A stretch of 64,000 nt of DNA from Phoronis australis (Eukaryota > Phoronida > Phoronidae): NCBI GenBank assembly GCA_002633005.1, contig NMRA01000026.1:566346-630345 (forward strand), in the 5' to 3' direction. Made by a program: the position numbers and the translations under genes. Position 1 is the first letter of the stretch. Every line of letters starts with the position of its first letter. The notes beneath the pieces are model-generated. The model did no database searches. It saw only the letters and a list, made by a program, of their open reading frames with translations, and was not told the DNA's origin. This document shows positions 48,377 to 59,814 of this stretch, one piece after another.

Positions 48377-48560
48377 CAGCTTATTATTTAAAATGATCTA
48401 TTCTTATTAAAATGACATAGGCAAGAAATTGATTTTCGGACCTCAAAAGTTTGCCCCCCCTGTATCAATGCTGGTGACCCGCTGTTTGTGCTCTTGAGGG
48501 CGCGGCCGCCTATACTACTACAGGGGCCCTGTTCTTCCGACCCCTTCGGGCCGGGCCCCT
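48377..48560. mobile_element. Copy of the element carrying the GC palindrome array
   Basis: The 73 bp at 48377-48449 match the reverse complement of 62930-63002 with only about four differences. The GC-rich sequence after it (CTACAGGGGCCCTG, then CCGACCCCTTCGGGCC) aligns loosely with one unit of the array at 62673-62930. Confidence 0.7.
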
Positions 48561-49519
48561 GCTATGTGAACTGCCTCCGCAAACCTGCTTCATCCTACTT
48601 CACGTATTGGTGTTGAGTAAAGACGTAACTTGTCGATTATTCGCATCTTCAAGATAACCAGGATCTGTATGTTACGTCAAAAATGCATGATTTCCCCTTT
48701 ACATTTTAAAGTTCCCCTCAACCGCTTCATAGAGAAAAAATTAATCTCACTTCAGCGAAGTAAAGTGAGTTACCCCAGAGCAACTTGTCCTAGAGCAATT
48801 TGCCCTAGTTCTGCCGAGCATCCACATTACACCGTCGCCCTACGCAAATATGACACCCCTCTAACTGAGCGAGGGTGCACACCTGGTAATTACTCCGCCT
48901 TTTCATGTTTGCATTTACACTACAACTTGCATTGAGACAAATTACTCTGCAGCAAGTCAATCACTCAAGGAGTAACTTATTCTAGGGTTACAGCGCATGA
49001 GAAATCTCATGCCCTTATCTCATCATTGTCAGATTTTTGGTAGATTAATTGTCAAGCAGTGCAAATTGAACAAAATAAAATAAAATTATTTTGTGACTTA
49101 ATCCCAAAGACATTTTTCATGAAATGGCCATTATGTGCCATCAAAACTTACCGACTGAGTGTGTTTTGTACGGTATAGTTTTCAAACTTGCTCCAAACTT
49201 TGGAAGGTCCACAAGGCTAATAAACCCCACTTTTGTTCCTGATTTAACTGTTCTAGTCGCTGCTAACATTTATTGATGGAACAAACATATAAAATACTGT
49301 TTTTACTTACAAATTACTGTACTGATAGGAGAAATAATAATTCATTCCTGACGAGGATTGCTGTGCATGTGTACACAAGCATGTATTTGCCAATGTTGAT
49401 GAATCATTTGCATGCGCTTCTTTCATGGTCATATGATAAAAGTCGGGCAACTGTTCATAAAAAATTGCACATAGCACAAATTAGCTATTGTGTGGATCAG
49501 GCATCATATGGAACATACT
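48561..49519. other. Unannotated spacer
   Basis: A short internal repeat (GAGCAACTTGTCCTAGAGCAATTTGCCCTAG-like) occurs at about 48777-48808. Nothing else was recognised. Confidence 0.3.
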
Positions 49520-49735
49520 GTAAAATCTCACCAAGTTAGGACACAATATGGCTGACAAGCGAAATTGTATGATTCCATTTTTACTAAAAGAGTAGTAAAT
49601 GCCAGACCTAATTCCTACATTCAGACAATGTTTCTCAGAAACTGTGGACGTTGAAAGCAATGTTACAAGCATTCAAAAGGTGAAAAATACCAATTTTGGC
49701 AATTATTTTTGTCCGAAATTGGCAAGCAATAATGA
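49520..49735 (+). mobile_element. MITE family A copy
   Basis: It begins TGTAAAATCTCACCAAGTTA and GGACACAATATGGCTGACAA, and ends GGCAATTATTTTTGTCCGAA + ATTGG. Confidence 0.75.
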
Positions 49736-50348
49736 CAAGCGGGCTCCTTCATTACAACATTTGCTGATCAATTGCATTCAAATGTTGGGAATGACTTGAA
49801 ATGAACCCCTCAAAGATTTAATTTCACAATTTTACCAACTTTTGGTGATGGAGGCAGGTGTGTTACATGTTGCATAACCCAACAGGGTTTGCTGGGAATT
49901 GTGTTTGTATTTGTTGACTATCAAAGCAATGCTTTCTAGTGATATCCTTGATGAGTTTTTCTTTCTATGCTGGAGTTTGTTTATTCAACAAATCACCTCC
50001 ACACTCCCTCATAATATATTGTTTTTCTGCCAATCCTGATGCCTGTTCCTTATTTTCCTCAGAAATTACCTAGGGCCAAAATATGAAAATCTTAAAACAG
50101 GCAGATCAACTCCATCAAATGGTTGCATGCACTGAACATTTTGCTTTGCATAATAGCAGTTGGTTAGTTTAATTTTTTGGTATCGTGACTGGAAAAATCC
50201 AGGGATAAAGTTCTTAGCTGGAATGATTTGGCAGTTTTCATAATGTTGTCTGACAGCAGCGGTCACATGTCTGACCATGAACAATCATATGATGTCTGAT
50301 CATCAACTGCACTTTCGACCTATCTGCCTTCTTACCATGAGAAAACTA
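49736..50348. other. Unannotated spacer
   Basis: No supported feature. Confidence 0.3.
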
Positions 50349-50602
50349 CGGTACCGTAATCTTCCTGCTATTTCGCACAAAACTAATCTTCAAAAATGGT
50401 AATTTTCCATTTTTCAAAAGTTGATTATCTTTTTGCTAATAATAGGAGTTTCAGCAAATGCTTTGTTATATGCCACATCTACACTCAACAATCCATGCGT
50501 GTAATAGACAAAAATGTTCTTAAAATTCGTTTTGTAGAAAAATTTTAACAAAATTAAGTTTCACTTGTGGGCCATACTGTATACTAAATAAGTGAAGAAC
50601 TA
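50349..50602 (-). mobile_element. MITE family A' copy
   Basis: In minus orientation it starts TTCTTCACTTATTTAGTATA and CAGTATGGCCCACAAGTGAA, and ends at the plus-strand word ACCGTAATCTTCC (50352). Confidence 0.65.
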
Positions 50603-51639
50603 TGTATATTTCAATCATGTAATTGATTGAATAATTACTTGATAAAGCATAAAAATGGTTCCAGGTGATCAGTGCAATGGCCCCACGTGCACAGCCTATG
50701 CACCTCTGGTACAATGTGTATCAGACCACCTGCAAGTATTGTTTTAATGATGTCACTGTATATTAGGCTCAGTCAGTTTATGCTTATCACAGGTGACTGG
50801 CCAAAATTTAAACAGTTCTCTCATGAGTAGTGATGCGAATGCGAGTTTTCTGCCATATGATGAAAATTTACTTGTTAGTTATGTGTTGGTAATAGTTACA
50901 GCCCCCCCACATCAGCATTTTGATAACCAGTTTTCTCTTCAATGAATTACCACCATCAAACTTCTCAAAATCTGGAATTACTGGTAACTGTCAATTGCAG
51001 CTCTGATAAAGACCTTTCCTTCCTAACATATATTCCATACTTGCCCAGGTTGAAGCTCAAGGCATGCTCACTATAACTGCTTGCCCCCAATTTATACGAC
51101 TCACTTTCTTATAAGAAGTACCTTAAAGTTTGTATTAGAATTTTAGCTCCCAAAAACTAGGCAGTCCACTAAGTCTGTTTCAGCTGAATCTTTTCTTACA
51201 CGGGTGGGAAAATAACCATACTGTCTCGTTCCTTATTAAAGGAGACGTGAAATGTTTTTGCTCTAATATTATGGAACTCAATGAGCTTTAACAGTTTATC
51301 TTATTTGATTGTTCTTGTGTGCACTAAATAATGCTTCTCAGCTCCCCACGTATGCGTAATGTATGCATCGCAAACTTTAAAACTATTCTGTGAAACACGC
51401 TCGGTCATGGTAGATGCAAGATCGCTCCCCTCGAGATTGTAAGCCCGACGCCAAGCACTGTTTCTTTAATCTCAATTTGTATTCAAAGGCGTACATTTAT
51501 GTAGGTCCCTCTGAAGTGCTAACCCACCGGACTGTTTGGATAAGCATCCACCCCGACTTCTCAAAGATTTTATTTTAAAATGCCCATGCTCACCCTCAGG
51601 TTTTTGGGTTCCTGATTCAAGTACCTTACACACTCTAAT
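50603..51639. other. Unannotated spacer
   Basis: No supported feature. Confidence 0.3.
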
Positions 51640-51845
51640 TCTTCACTTAACATGCAATGTGGCCCACAAATAAAATTCTGCTCTGTCCACAAAAGTAAGG
51701 ACTATGAACATTTTAGCCTATTACAAGCAAAATTGCTTTGCATTGTATAGATGTGATGAAACACCTGCTAAAGTACCCTTTATCTAGAGAAAAATAGAAA
51801 AAAATACCTTTTTGGCAATTATTTTTGAGCGAAATATGTTTAGAA
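51640..51845 (+). mobile_element. MITE family A' copy
   Basis: It contains AATTCTTCACTTAACATGCA, TGGCCCACAAATAAAATTC, GCATTGTATAGATGTGATGA and TTTGGCAATTATTTTTGAGC. Confidence 0.65.
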
Positions 51846-52205
51846 ATACTCAGGTAACAAGTGTGTCTCAATAACATTGCATTGATTCAGGTTTTGTTAT
51901 GATTCACCTTGGAAAATCCCAACGATCTGTAATTCGTTTATCACTGCCGTTCATAGTAAATCACTTTTTGAGTAATAACTAAATTGAGAAAGTCTCAAAA
52001 CTCTTTTAGGCTGTGTTATCTGTCGGCACAAATGACATTAAGCTTCCATTGGTAAAAATTAGGGAGAGTTGTTTGTGACGTACTGGGGAAATGTTTTTAG
52101 GTTAAACTCATCATTTTCTGACGTTGAAACAAATAAGGGATGAAGGCGAAACTTTCCCAGTTTTGGATTTTGGATAATGCATTTTCGTTTTAAAAGCATA
52201 CGATG

Positions 52206-52448
52206 ATAAAATCTCACCAATTTAGGACATAACATGGCCGACAAGTGAAATTTTGTTTCGTCATTTTTCCAAGAAAAATATGTAGCACCAAATTAAATGA
52301 TTTTCCATGTTTAGGTTTTATGCCACAACCTCCATCAAGCTAAGTTTTGAAAATTTGTGTGCATTCACAACAAGGTTAGAAGCCCTTGGAAAATGAAAAA
52401 AGGACATTTTGGCAATTATTTTTGTATGCATTTGGTGGCATTTTACTG
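52206..52448 (+). mobile_element. MITE family A, best-preserved copy
   Basis: The left end ATAAAATCTCACCAATTTAG pairs with the inverted right end CATTTGGTGGCATTTTAC. Internal words are CATGGCCGACAAGTGAAAT, GTAGCACCAAATTAAATG, CAACAAGGTTAGAAGCCCTT and GGCAATTATTTTTGTATG. Length is 243 bp, with no ORF. Confidence 0.82.
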
Positions 52449-52754
52449 TTATGTGAAACATCAACAATTCTACTGATAAGGAAATTTATCAACGAAGCCC
52501 AATTTTGCATATTTTACTTGATACCTATTAGTAATTTGTAACAGCAAGCTTGTTACATCTGAATTAATTGGACTATAGGTAGTATTGTTCAGAAGGAGAA
52601 TAAAACAATTGTCCGATGATGTGAAATTCTATGCAATTTGATAAAAAATATTTATGACCGATCATAAATTTCTCACCTTTTTTCAGAGGGCTGTGTTCAA
52701 CTGCTACGTTTTTTTGAAAATTATTTAGTGTAAGTTTAAAGTAAAGAATATGTG

Positions 52755-52995
52755 GTAACAATTCTTCAGTTTGGGACACAATATGGCATACAGGTGAATT
52801 TTCATTTTGTTAAATTTCTTAACAAAAATGACTTTTCGAGAAAGTTTACTTTGATCGTAGCGTAGTTTGTATGGCTATTACCAAAGAACATGTAAAATTT
52901 TCGCAGTTGCAGCAGACTGTGGTAAGCCTGAGAAAAATAGAAATGGCGCAATTTAAGCAGTTATTTTCGTCTCAAATTGAAGAATTTTCACCAGG
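52755..52995 (+). mobile_element. MITE family A' copy
   Basis: The left end GTAACAATTCTTCAGTTTGG + GACACAATATGGC pairs with the inverted right end CAAATTGAAGAATTTTCACC. Confidence 0.75.
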
Positions 52996-53909
52996 GACTC
53001 TGATCATTGTGAGGTTATATTAATGTATTTAATGAAATGGGCATTGTGAGCTTGTGTGTTTTAAATGAATCTCCAACTTTGAGATCCTGTCATGACATCT
53101 GGGCAGAAGCTGAATTCATTGACTTGCGACAGTTTAATCTTCTCACTCGACTTAGAATTAAGGGGACAGGCATTCTACAATTTTACCCGTAATATTTATT
53201 TCCGACCATTTTTGCTGTTCACAGAAGTAACTGTCATGTCAGGGATACGGTATTTTGTCGGATTATCTTGTATTGTATCAAGTGTTTACTATTCCCTGGA
53301 AAGCCCAATATGGATTGTTGAAGTGACGAGTATTAATTCTTTAAAGCAAGAATCTCGTGTAAATACGGGTATCGAGAATTTCTGATATGTAACACTAGAG
53401 CGTAAATCAAAACTGAATCAATGTTTTGACTTCTAGCCAAGAACACAAGGGTCTGCGATGCATTTTCTCCAGAGACACAGGAAAGTGAAAACACTCTGTA
53501 GACGACGAGTCTTGACAAAATCGAATAAAGAATAATGAATGCACTCTTGAGAACAGTACAGTAAAATTGAACAAATTTTTTTACATCAGCAGTGACGTGG
53601 CTGATGAAGATAAGTGTGCTCTAAGTGGTCAGAATTGTGTTGTAGCGCAGTGTGCTGAGTAGCCTGTGTTTGTAGGCAGACATTATAATGAGCCGTACAC
53701 TGATTATCTCTTCCTTCTTGAGCTCGTCTTTATTGAACTTGAATGAGTGCATGGCAGGGTGGGGGTGAAATGGCGTGAATGTGTTGAGGGTCCTCTTGGA
53801 GTGAATGTGGTATGAATGCGTTGAAAGTCTTGGTGGAGTGTGTGGGGTGAATGTGTTGAGCGTTCTCGTGTAGTGATGGTGGTATGAGTGTGTTGAGGGT
53901 CCTTGTGAA
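52996..53909. other. Spacer with a local repeat
   Basis: At 53760-53910, words GTGAATGTGTTGAGGGTCCT and GTATGAATGCGTTGAAAGTC recur about every 45 bp, a degenerate minisatellite. Otherwise nothing supported. Confidence 0.5.
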
Positions 53910-54235
53910 CAGTGAACAATTGATTATGTTGCTCAAAATTTGGGCTTGTATGAAATTTTAGAAGTAATGAATGTTTGCCACCCCAAATTCAAGAATCATT
54001 ATCAATGACAAACGACTATTCACTGTGATGTTACACACTATGGGAACCCCTAAAAACATCGCATCGAATCGCCAATTCTATTTTTACTCCCTGCTGATAC
54101 AATTAGCCCAGTGTTCGGTATTTGATAAACAAGATGGACACCAAATACCCGTGTTCCAAACTTCAGAATCAAGGCTTGGATTTTGTATCCCACAATTTCA
54201 GATTTATTACAAAAAGTGACCCAAATAAACTTTTC
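53910..54235 (+). mobile_element. MITE family B copy
   Basis: It aligns in order with 57410-57775: CCAAATTCAAGAATCATTATC, AATGACAAACGACTATTCAC, GTATTTGATAAACAAGATGG and TTCAGAATCAAGGCTTGGAT. Confidence 0.6.
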
Positions 54236-54316
54236 AGGCTGTGATGCCCTATTGGCCGAGTTTTTGTAAGCCATTATCTTTAAACATAGATCAAAATCAT
54301 TGTTTGTCGGAAGTGA

Positions 54317-54682
54317 TTACCTCAATAAAACTGGAAAAATATACCACACTCCATGGAAAATTGCAACTTCACTCAAAAGACTCAGGAAATGTACAGCGTA
54401 AAAACCTGATGTAATTGTGTACATACTCATTGCTGCTTCACAGATGATATGTTTGGCTTTGTTTCCTAATTCTATACTCAACTCATTACAGACAATATTG
54501 AAAGATGTGATTTTTAATGTTGTAAATATTTCTCTGAAATTTGCTGGCATCATGAGTTGTGGTGCAACCTCTTTTGTAAGGTTTCTTGCCCCAGCCTTTG
54601 ACAGATCTTTCTGAAATTTGGTTTGCGAATAGATCTCATCAAGCACTGAAGGCAGTATTTGGGACCGGTTTCTTGCAACCAC
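54317..54682 (-). CDS. Weak candidate ORF/exon, unrecognised
   Basis: A 121-codon minus-strand frame opens MVARNRSQILPSVLDEIYSQ. A possible acceptor (ctgccttcag) lies inside it before LDEIYSQTKFQKDLSKAGAR. A GTAAGT donor nearby (about 54690) ends the neighbouring frame. No family resemblance is seen and it may be repeat-derived. Confidence 0.2.
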   Translation of the reverse strand: MVARNRSQILPSVLDEIYSQTKFQKDLSKAGARNLTKEVAPQLMMPANFREIFTTLKITSFNIVCNELSIELGNKAKHIICEAAMSMYTITSGFYAVHFLSLLSEVAIFHGVWYIFPVLLR

Positions 54683-54780
54683 TTACTGTTCTGAAGCTAT
54701 GTAAGATTTCCTGATCTGATGACTGATCTTTTATTGACTGATTCCTTGTTGCACATTTGTTGGTTTCTTGGTCATTTCTG

Positions 54781-54837
<57 letters not shown>

Positions 54838-54873
54838 ACACCACCACCACCACCACCACCACCACCACCACCA
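54781..54873. repeat. Compound (TCA)n-(CCA)n microsatellite
   Basis: About 57 bp of pure TCA repeat pass directly into about 35 bp of CCA repeat. Confidence 0.95.
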
Positions 54874-56404
54874 AGTTGACGAAATTTCACTGTAGGTCCA
54901 ATTTAGTGCGTTACCTTGTTTAAGTTCTGAGTACAATTGCTTCCAAAAAGACACTTAGAAAAAATGTAGGCAATCGTAACTGAGTGAGTGTTGGAAGACT
55001 TCAAAAAAGAACAGTTTAGCAATTGAATTTTCCTAAAATTGGTGTGCTGGATGCTGTCCAAAATTATATAAGGTAATGTAGAATCGTGGTATTGTTTATT
55101 GACGAGAAATTTGACGAAAGAAAATTTCTAGCAGAACCTGTGGGGGGTTGCATCCAGTTTGATTTGATGCCTGCTATTCAGTGGAGAAAATTGGTTCTCA
55201 AAATATTGGACCCCTGTAAATGACTATCGCATAATTGTCGTTTTCTTGTGTCAAATTAGAGAATGATGTACATTCTTTTATGATTTAAAATAATCCAAAG
55301 ACCTCTTCGAAATAGAGCCGCAATGTCGTTAGGTATTTGAATGTTAGTTTTGATTTGTCCATGAAAATATGCATGCATTACTCTTTAAGGTACTTAAAGG
55401 AGCAGGACAACATTTTTAGTGTTGCACTTTCTAATAATATGAATCTAGAATTATCTTAGAGATTTCCAGGATTAGTAACTACTCTGGTCTTATTGACGTC
55501 ATGGGGCTATGGCTAAGTGAGGTTAATGGCCCAGCAAAAGGCCCCCTTCTTAATTCAGCATGATAACGATAAGGCCAAAAAAGCATGGTTTGTTCTGGTT
55601 TTGTTTTTTCTTTGAAAATGGAGTCGATGGTGCAGTTGTATTTTTTCTAGTAACTCACTTTTTCGGAAAAGAAAATCCAACTGAGACGAACAAAAATGAC
55701 GTGGGGGGTTTTCACTCATCACTTGGCGAGTCATGGCGTTACAAACTGTGGTATAATACGTGCCTTTGGGCAGCTTTTTAAAAAAAGCACAAAACCTTGT
55801 CAGAAATTGATGCGGGCAGGTGTGTCTTATTTTGGTGAATGCATGCCTCAAAATGAGTGGGGTCAAGAGACAAGAACCAGCTATGCTTTTTTGGCCTAAT
55901 AGCAATATAAAGTAACTTAGCGTATCTTAGTTTAGCACAACATAACTGCAATGTATCAACTTCCCCTTAGGATTTGTATTTTAGTAAAGGCAATTCAGGT
56001 AATGTTGGCTATCCCCTTTAAGAGTGACCTACTTCATTATGGCTGCTATACCTGCACCAGGAGTCTGACCACGTTACAGTTGAGAAGAGATCAACCTGAA
56101 ATATTTTAATCGTCTTTTAAAGATCAGAAATGGAGAATCTTGCCAACAGTTTGCACACATACCGCACGATTCCGTAAGAACCCCCACGAGGAGAATTATT
56201 TTGGTCCGGAAATTTCCTCAAAATTCTGTTATGTTTGGCACTGCACAGGAGCTGCTGTACATAAAAACCACACACGTGGACGGTGGATAGACGTGAAAGC
56301 AAAATCACCGTGGAATGTGAATAATGATCAAGTGTGTAGTGGAGCAAAATTTCAGTAGAGGCAGATGTAGTCAATGAATTCCACTTGGATTGTAATGTAA
56401 CGGT
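54874..56404. other. Unannotated spacer
   Basis: Open frames overlap on both strands at 55555-55905 without clear homology, perhaps an old transposon. Confidence 0.3.
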
Positions 56405-56655
56405 GTATGGCCAAATCTCACTAATTTAAGACACAATGTGATTGACAAGTGAAATTTTATTTCCTCACTTCCTTCCTCAAAAGATGAGTAGCGCTAAATT
56501 AACGTTTTATGATACAAATTTCTAGTAGCTTGGGTTAACCACCGGACTCTATTTTGAAAAATCTGCTGACGTTCCTGATGGTGTTAGAAGACCTTGATGT
56601 GGAAAAAGAGCAATTAGTTTTGTCTGAAATCTGTGGGATTTCACCGTGATATTAG
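56405..56655 (+). mobile_element. MITE family A copy
   Basis: It contains CCAAATCTCACTAATTTAAG and GACACAATGTGATTGACAAG at the left, and GTTTTGTCTGAAATCTGTGG + GATTTCACCG at the right. Confidence 0.75.
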
Positions 56656-57409
56656 GAACGGCAAATGTCATACTAAAAATCTTCCGTTAGGCATGGAAAT
56701 TAATGGGCGCTAAAGCTAGCTTATGTCTTATTATGGTAGGCTTGTTAGGGTGCTACTTATGTTCAGTTAATGTTGATTAATAATATTGTACTTTAGACAT
56801 TATTAACATTTTTGTTAGTTTTTCTGCAATTTGATGCAGAATAAATCTCCATTAGTTAACAATAAACGTAGAGATGACGAAGAGTACAATTATACCTCTT
56901 GCATTCACAAAAGAATTTAGAATCAAGCCCTAATGGGTGTTTGTCGACACTGATTTATACGCCTGCAAGGAAATTTTCTCAAAATTAAAAATCTCCAAAT
57001 ACGGTCTGAGTTTGGCACTTCCCATGCAATGCTCCTTAAACAATCTCCTTTTTCAAATGTTTCTGGCCAATTTGGGAACTATGTTACATGCGCGCACCCA
57101 GAGAGGGTTCGGGAGGCTCAAATGAGCCCACTCATTTGGCAAAGTAAGCAAAAAGGTCGCTTCAGAGAAACAAAAAGTCCGAAAAGTAGAAAATGAGACA
57201 AAAGTCCACTAAAAAGGCAGGAATTCGGCGAATGCACAATTCATAGCTTTTTTAGTAAAAGGAACACATTCTCAAAAATTCGAGCCCTCCCCCCTATTTC
57301 TTAGGCTGGGTGCACGCATGTGTTATGTCCTTTAATTAACACTTTTTGTGTAACTGTCACTGGGCTTCAAAAGTTATGCTTTTTGGGAATATGTGATGTG
57401 ATACTATGG
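56656..57409. other. Unannotated spacer
   Basis: No supported feature. Confidence 0.3.
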
Positions 57410-57775
57410 TCTCTAATTTGGGACAGTGAATATTAATTATTTTTGTCAAGGTTGGAGGTTGTACCAAATTTTAGAAAAGGCAGTGTTGACTGTCCCAAAT
57501 TCAAGAATTATGATCAATGACAAATGATTGGTCACCTCAGTGATACATGCTGTCGGGATGTGAGAGAACATTACGACAACTGCAATTTTTGACGATTTCA
57601 TGTACTGCAAAGTCAGTTGATAAAGAGCCCTGTTCAATATTTGAGAAATATTATAAAGTAAAACACAAATGGTCTATGTCATATATCTTCAGAATTAAGA
57701 AAATTCAATTTTAGCTTGAATTTCGGTGTCTCAAAGTTTAGAGACTTCTCAAACTAGAGAATGTTTACTGTAATT
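57410..57775 (+). mobile_element. MITE family B, best-preserved copy
   Basis: The left end TGGTCTCTAATTTGGGACAG and the right end CTCAAACTAGAGAATGTTTA + CTGTAA are inverted. The internal CTGTCCCAAATTCAAGAATT is an extra inverted match. About 366 bp, noncoding. Confidence 0.7.
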
Positions 57776-58309
57776 AGGATGTTACAAGTATTACTTATAC
57801 ATATTAAGAACAAGCAGCGTGGGTGGTAAAAAAAGTCCCTACAAAATGCTTGAAATAACTTTCTAAGTGCTTTGCTAATTGGAGGATCATAGGAGTATTT
57901 GAAACATGATCTTAAAAAAGTGCACGACTATCATTTCAAAGAATGTTTCCGTAGCCATGCGCTACATGGTTTAAAGCTGTTTAAACCGAGTCAATCCCCT
58001 CCCCTCACTTCGATTAGTCAAATAGAACAAGCCATAGTACATTTAATCAAACTTTTACGTGGCAGAAACAGTATTGCATGGGGAGGATTTGAAAATCAAT
58101 GAATGAGTTGGCGTGAAGTTGAATAAACAAGGAATATCAAAAAGTTCACAGTGTGCTGGCATTTCTAAACTTAGATGAACCCTGGGATCCCTCAAAGGAG
58201 TAAGAGCACCTTTTTGGAGACGAAACTTCTCCCAGGAATAAAAAGGATTAGTTGTGGTGAAGTATATGATATGAAAGTAATAAGCACTGCACAATCACAC
58301 GTTTGATAC
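57776..58309. other. Unannotated spacer
   Basis: No supported feature. Confidence 0.3.
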
Positions 58310-58467
58310 CAGTGGCGGATTTAGAGGGGGGCCAAGAGGGCCATGGCCCCCCCCCTAAAATATCGCAGATTCCATTTGGCAGTTCGGGGTGCAAATGCCT
58401 GAGGGGCAAAATCCTGGCTAATAGTCTGCCCTGGCGCCCCCCTAACTCAAAATCCTGGAGCCGCCCA
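58310..58467. mobile_element. hAT-like MITE, CAGTGGCGGAT end
   Basis: The left end CAGTGGCGGATTTAGAGGGG is followed by long G and C tracts. The right end, AATCCTGGAGCCGCCC, is degraded. Confidence 0.65.
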
Positions 58468-58539
58468 TACATACAGTAATGAAAACCGGACCAAGTTATT
58501 AAAGCCTATCTTGTACTGTAACACGTATAAATTTGGTTC

Positions 58540-58930
58540 TTACAGTGTAGTCCATTTACACTACAAAAGTTGATACAGATCAGCAGACACGGAATGAGAT
58601 GACCTAGTGCAAGTGTGTTTGTAAAGACTGACCTGGAGCAAACTGACACGGTGGTGACAACTTTTGCCACCCGTTTGTGAGGTAGAGGAATTTGTACTCC
58701 GATCATCTTACTCTGTGCCAGTTATATGTCTAATCGTGAAACTGGGGCAAGGCGGAAAGGATCATCTCTACTGCGCATGTGCAATGACCTACATACAGGT
58801 TTTCTGTCTCTGCAACTCCCGCCATTTGTAAACCTGCGCATGTGCGTTCCACTCTCCAGCCTACATTCCATCTTGCCACACTTGAGTGAGTTGTGTGTGT
58901 AAACGGCCGTTTGCTCTGTGTCTAGTCGTG
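58540..58930. mobile_element. Dispersed repeat family C, copy 2
   Basis: The words ACCTGGAGCAAACTGACACG and GGCAAGGCGGAAAGGATCAT occur in inverted orientation relative to 61245-61495. Confidence 0.55.
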
Positions 58931-59613
58931 CACGGCCAAAAGTTGATGGCTAAACAGGACTTATGTTAAGAGCATTGCTCTGAGCCCACTAGTTACATTA
59001 ATTGCCAAATGTAACGAACTGTTCGGCGTATTGGCTTGCTTTTGTCTATGTCATCGCGAGAATCACCTTTTAATTCAAACACCTGCGAATAACACCCGCA
59101 CGCATTGGTGTTCTATTCAGACCTCTATTCAATACAACTGTTATTGGTCAACATGACACCAAAAAGGCAGCTTTACTTATCATTTGACAGGCTTACTTTT
59201 GCGAGATTGAACTCTCGTTTTCTTTTTTACTAAGGTGTTGGTTAGCCCAGTACATCTAAAATAACCAAATTCCGTTGAATTTAGGCTTTAAAAAGTTTCA
59301 AATAGTTGAAAACAAATTGATATAACATTTCTGGGGATCCCTTCTAGTTTTGAGTAACATTAGATAAACCTAGACTTCAATATCTATCTCGTGGCTAGAA
59401 ATATCTAGCCAAAATCATGTGTTCTCATTTATAATACATTAAATGTCTCACATAATTTCGCAAAGACTTGCTTTCTAGTGAGATCCTAGCGTGGGTGTTT
59501 GGGTTACTGAACTCTACCCAGGCTAATTTACATAGTTACTAACAACTAGTTAACTGATGGGCTGTGTCAATGTAAAGCCGACTATTGTGGATCTGAAGAT
59601 GATCGTTGTCATC
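58931..59613. other. Unannotated spacer
   Basis: No supported feature. Confidence 0.3.
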
Positions 59614-59814
59614 TCAAGTACCACTTTCTAAATTGAGATCAATCATTATACGGCAGGAATCGCAATCCACAATAACGTGCTCAAAACTGAAATTCAGTGT
59701 TTTATTTTCAATGTATGTCACTGACTGACATAATTGTCCTACTGTATGGTGAGTGGTATTGGGGTCATCCAGGTTGACGCCCACATTTAACTGAGCGAGT
59801 ACATCTATGTCCAT
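59614..59814 (-). CDS. Candidate small ORF or initial exon, unrecognised
   Basis: A 66-codon minus-strand frame starts at an ATG with a strong context (AAAATGG) and an in-frame TAA three codons upstream. The peptide opens MDIDVLAQLNVGVNLDDPNT and ends LNLESGT. It is acidic, soluble and of coding-like composition, with no signal peptide. It could be complete or an initial exon. No function can be given. Confidence 0.3.
   Translation of the reverse strand: MDIDVLAQLNVGVNLDDPNTTHHTVGQLCQSVTYIENKTLNFSFEHVIVDCDSCRIMIDLNLESGT

Noticed and set aside
54639-54890. Poly-Asp/poly-Gly open frame on the minus strand
   Set aside because: It is produced by the compound TCA/CCA microsatellite. The short flank contains a splice-donor-like word, but nothing supports a gene.
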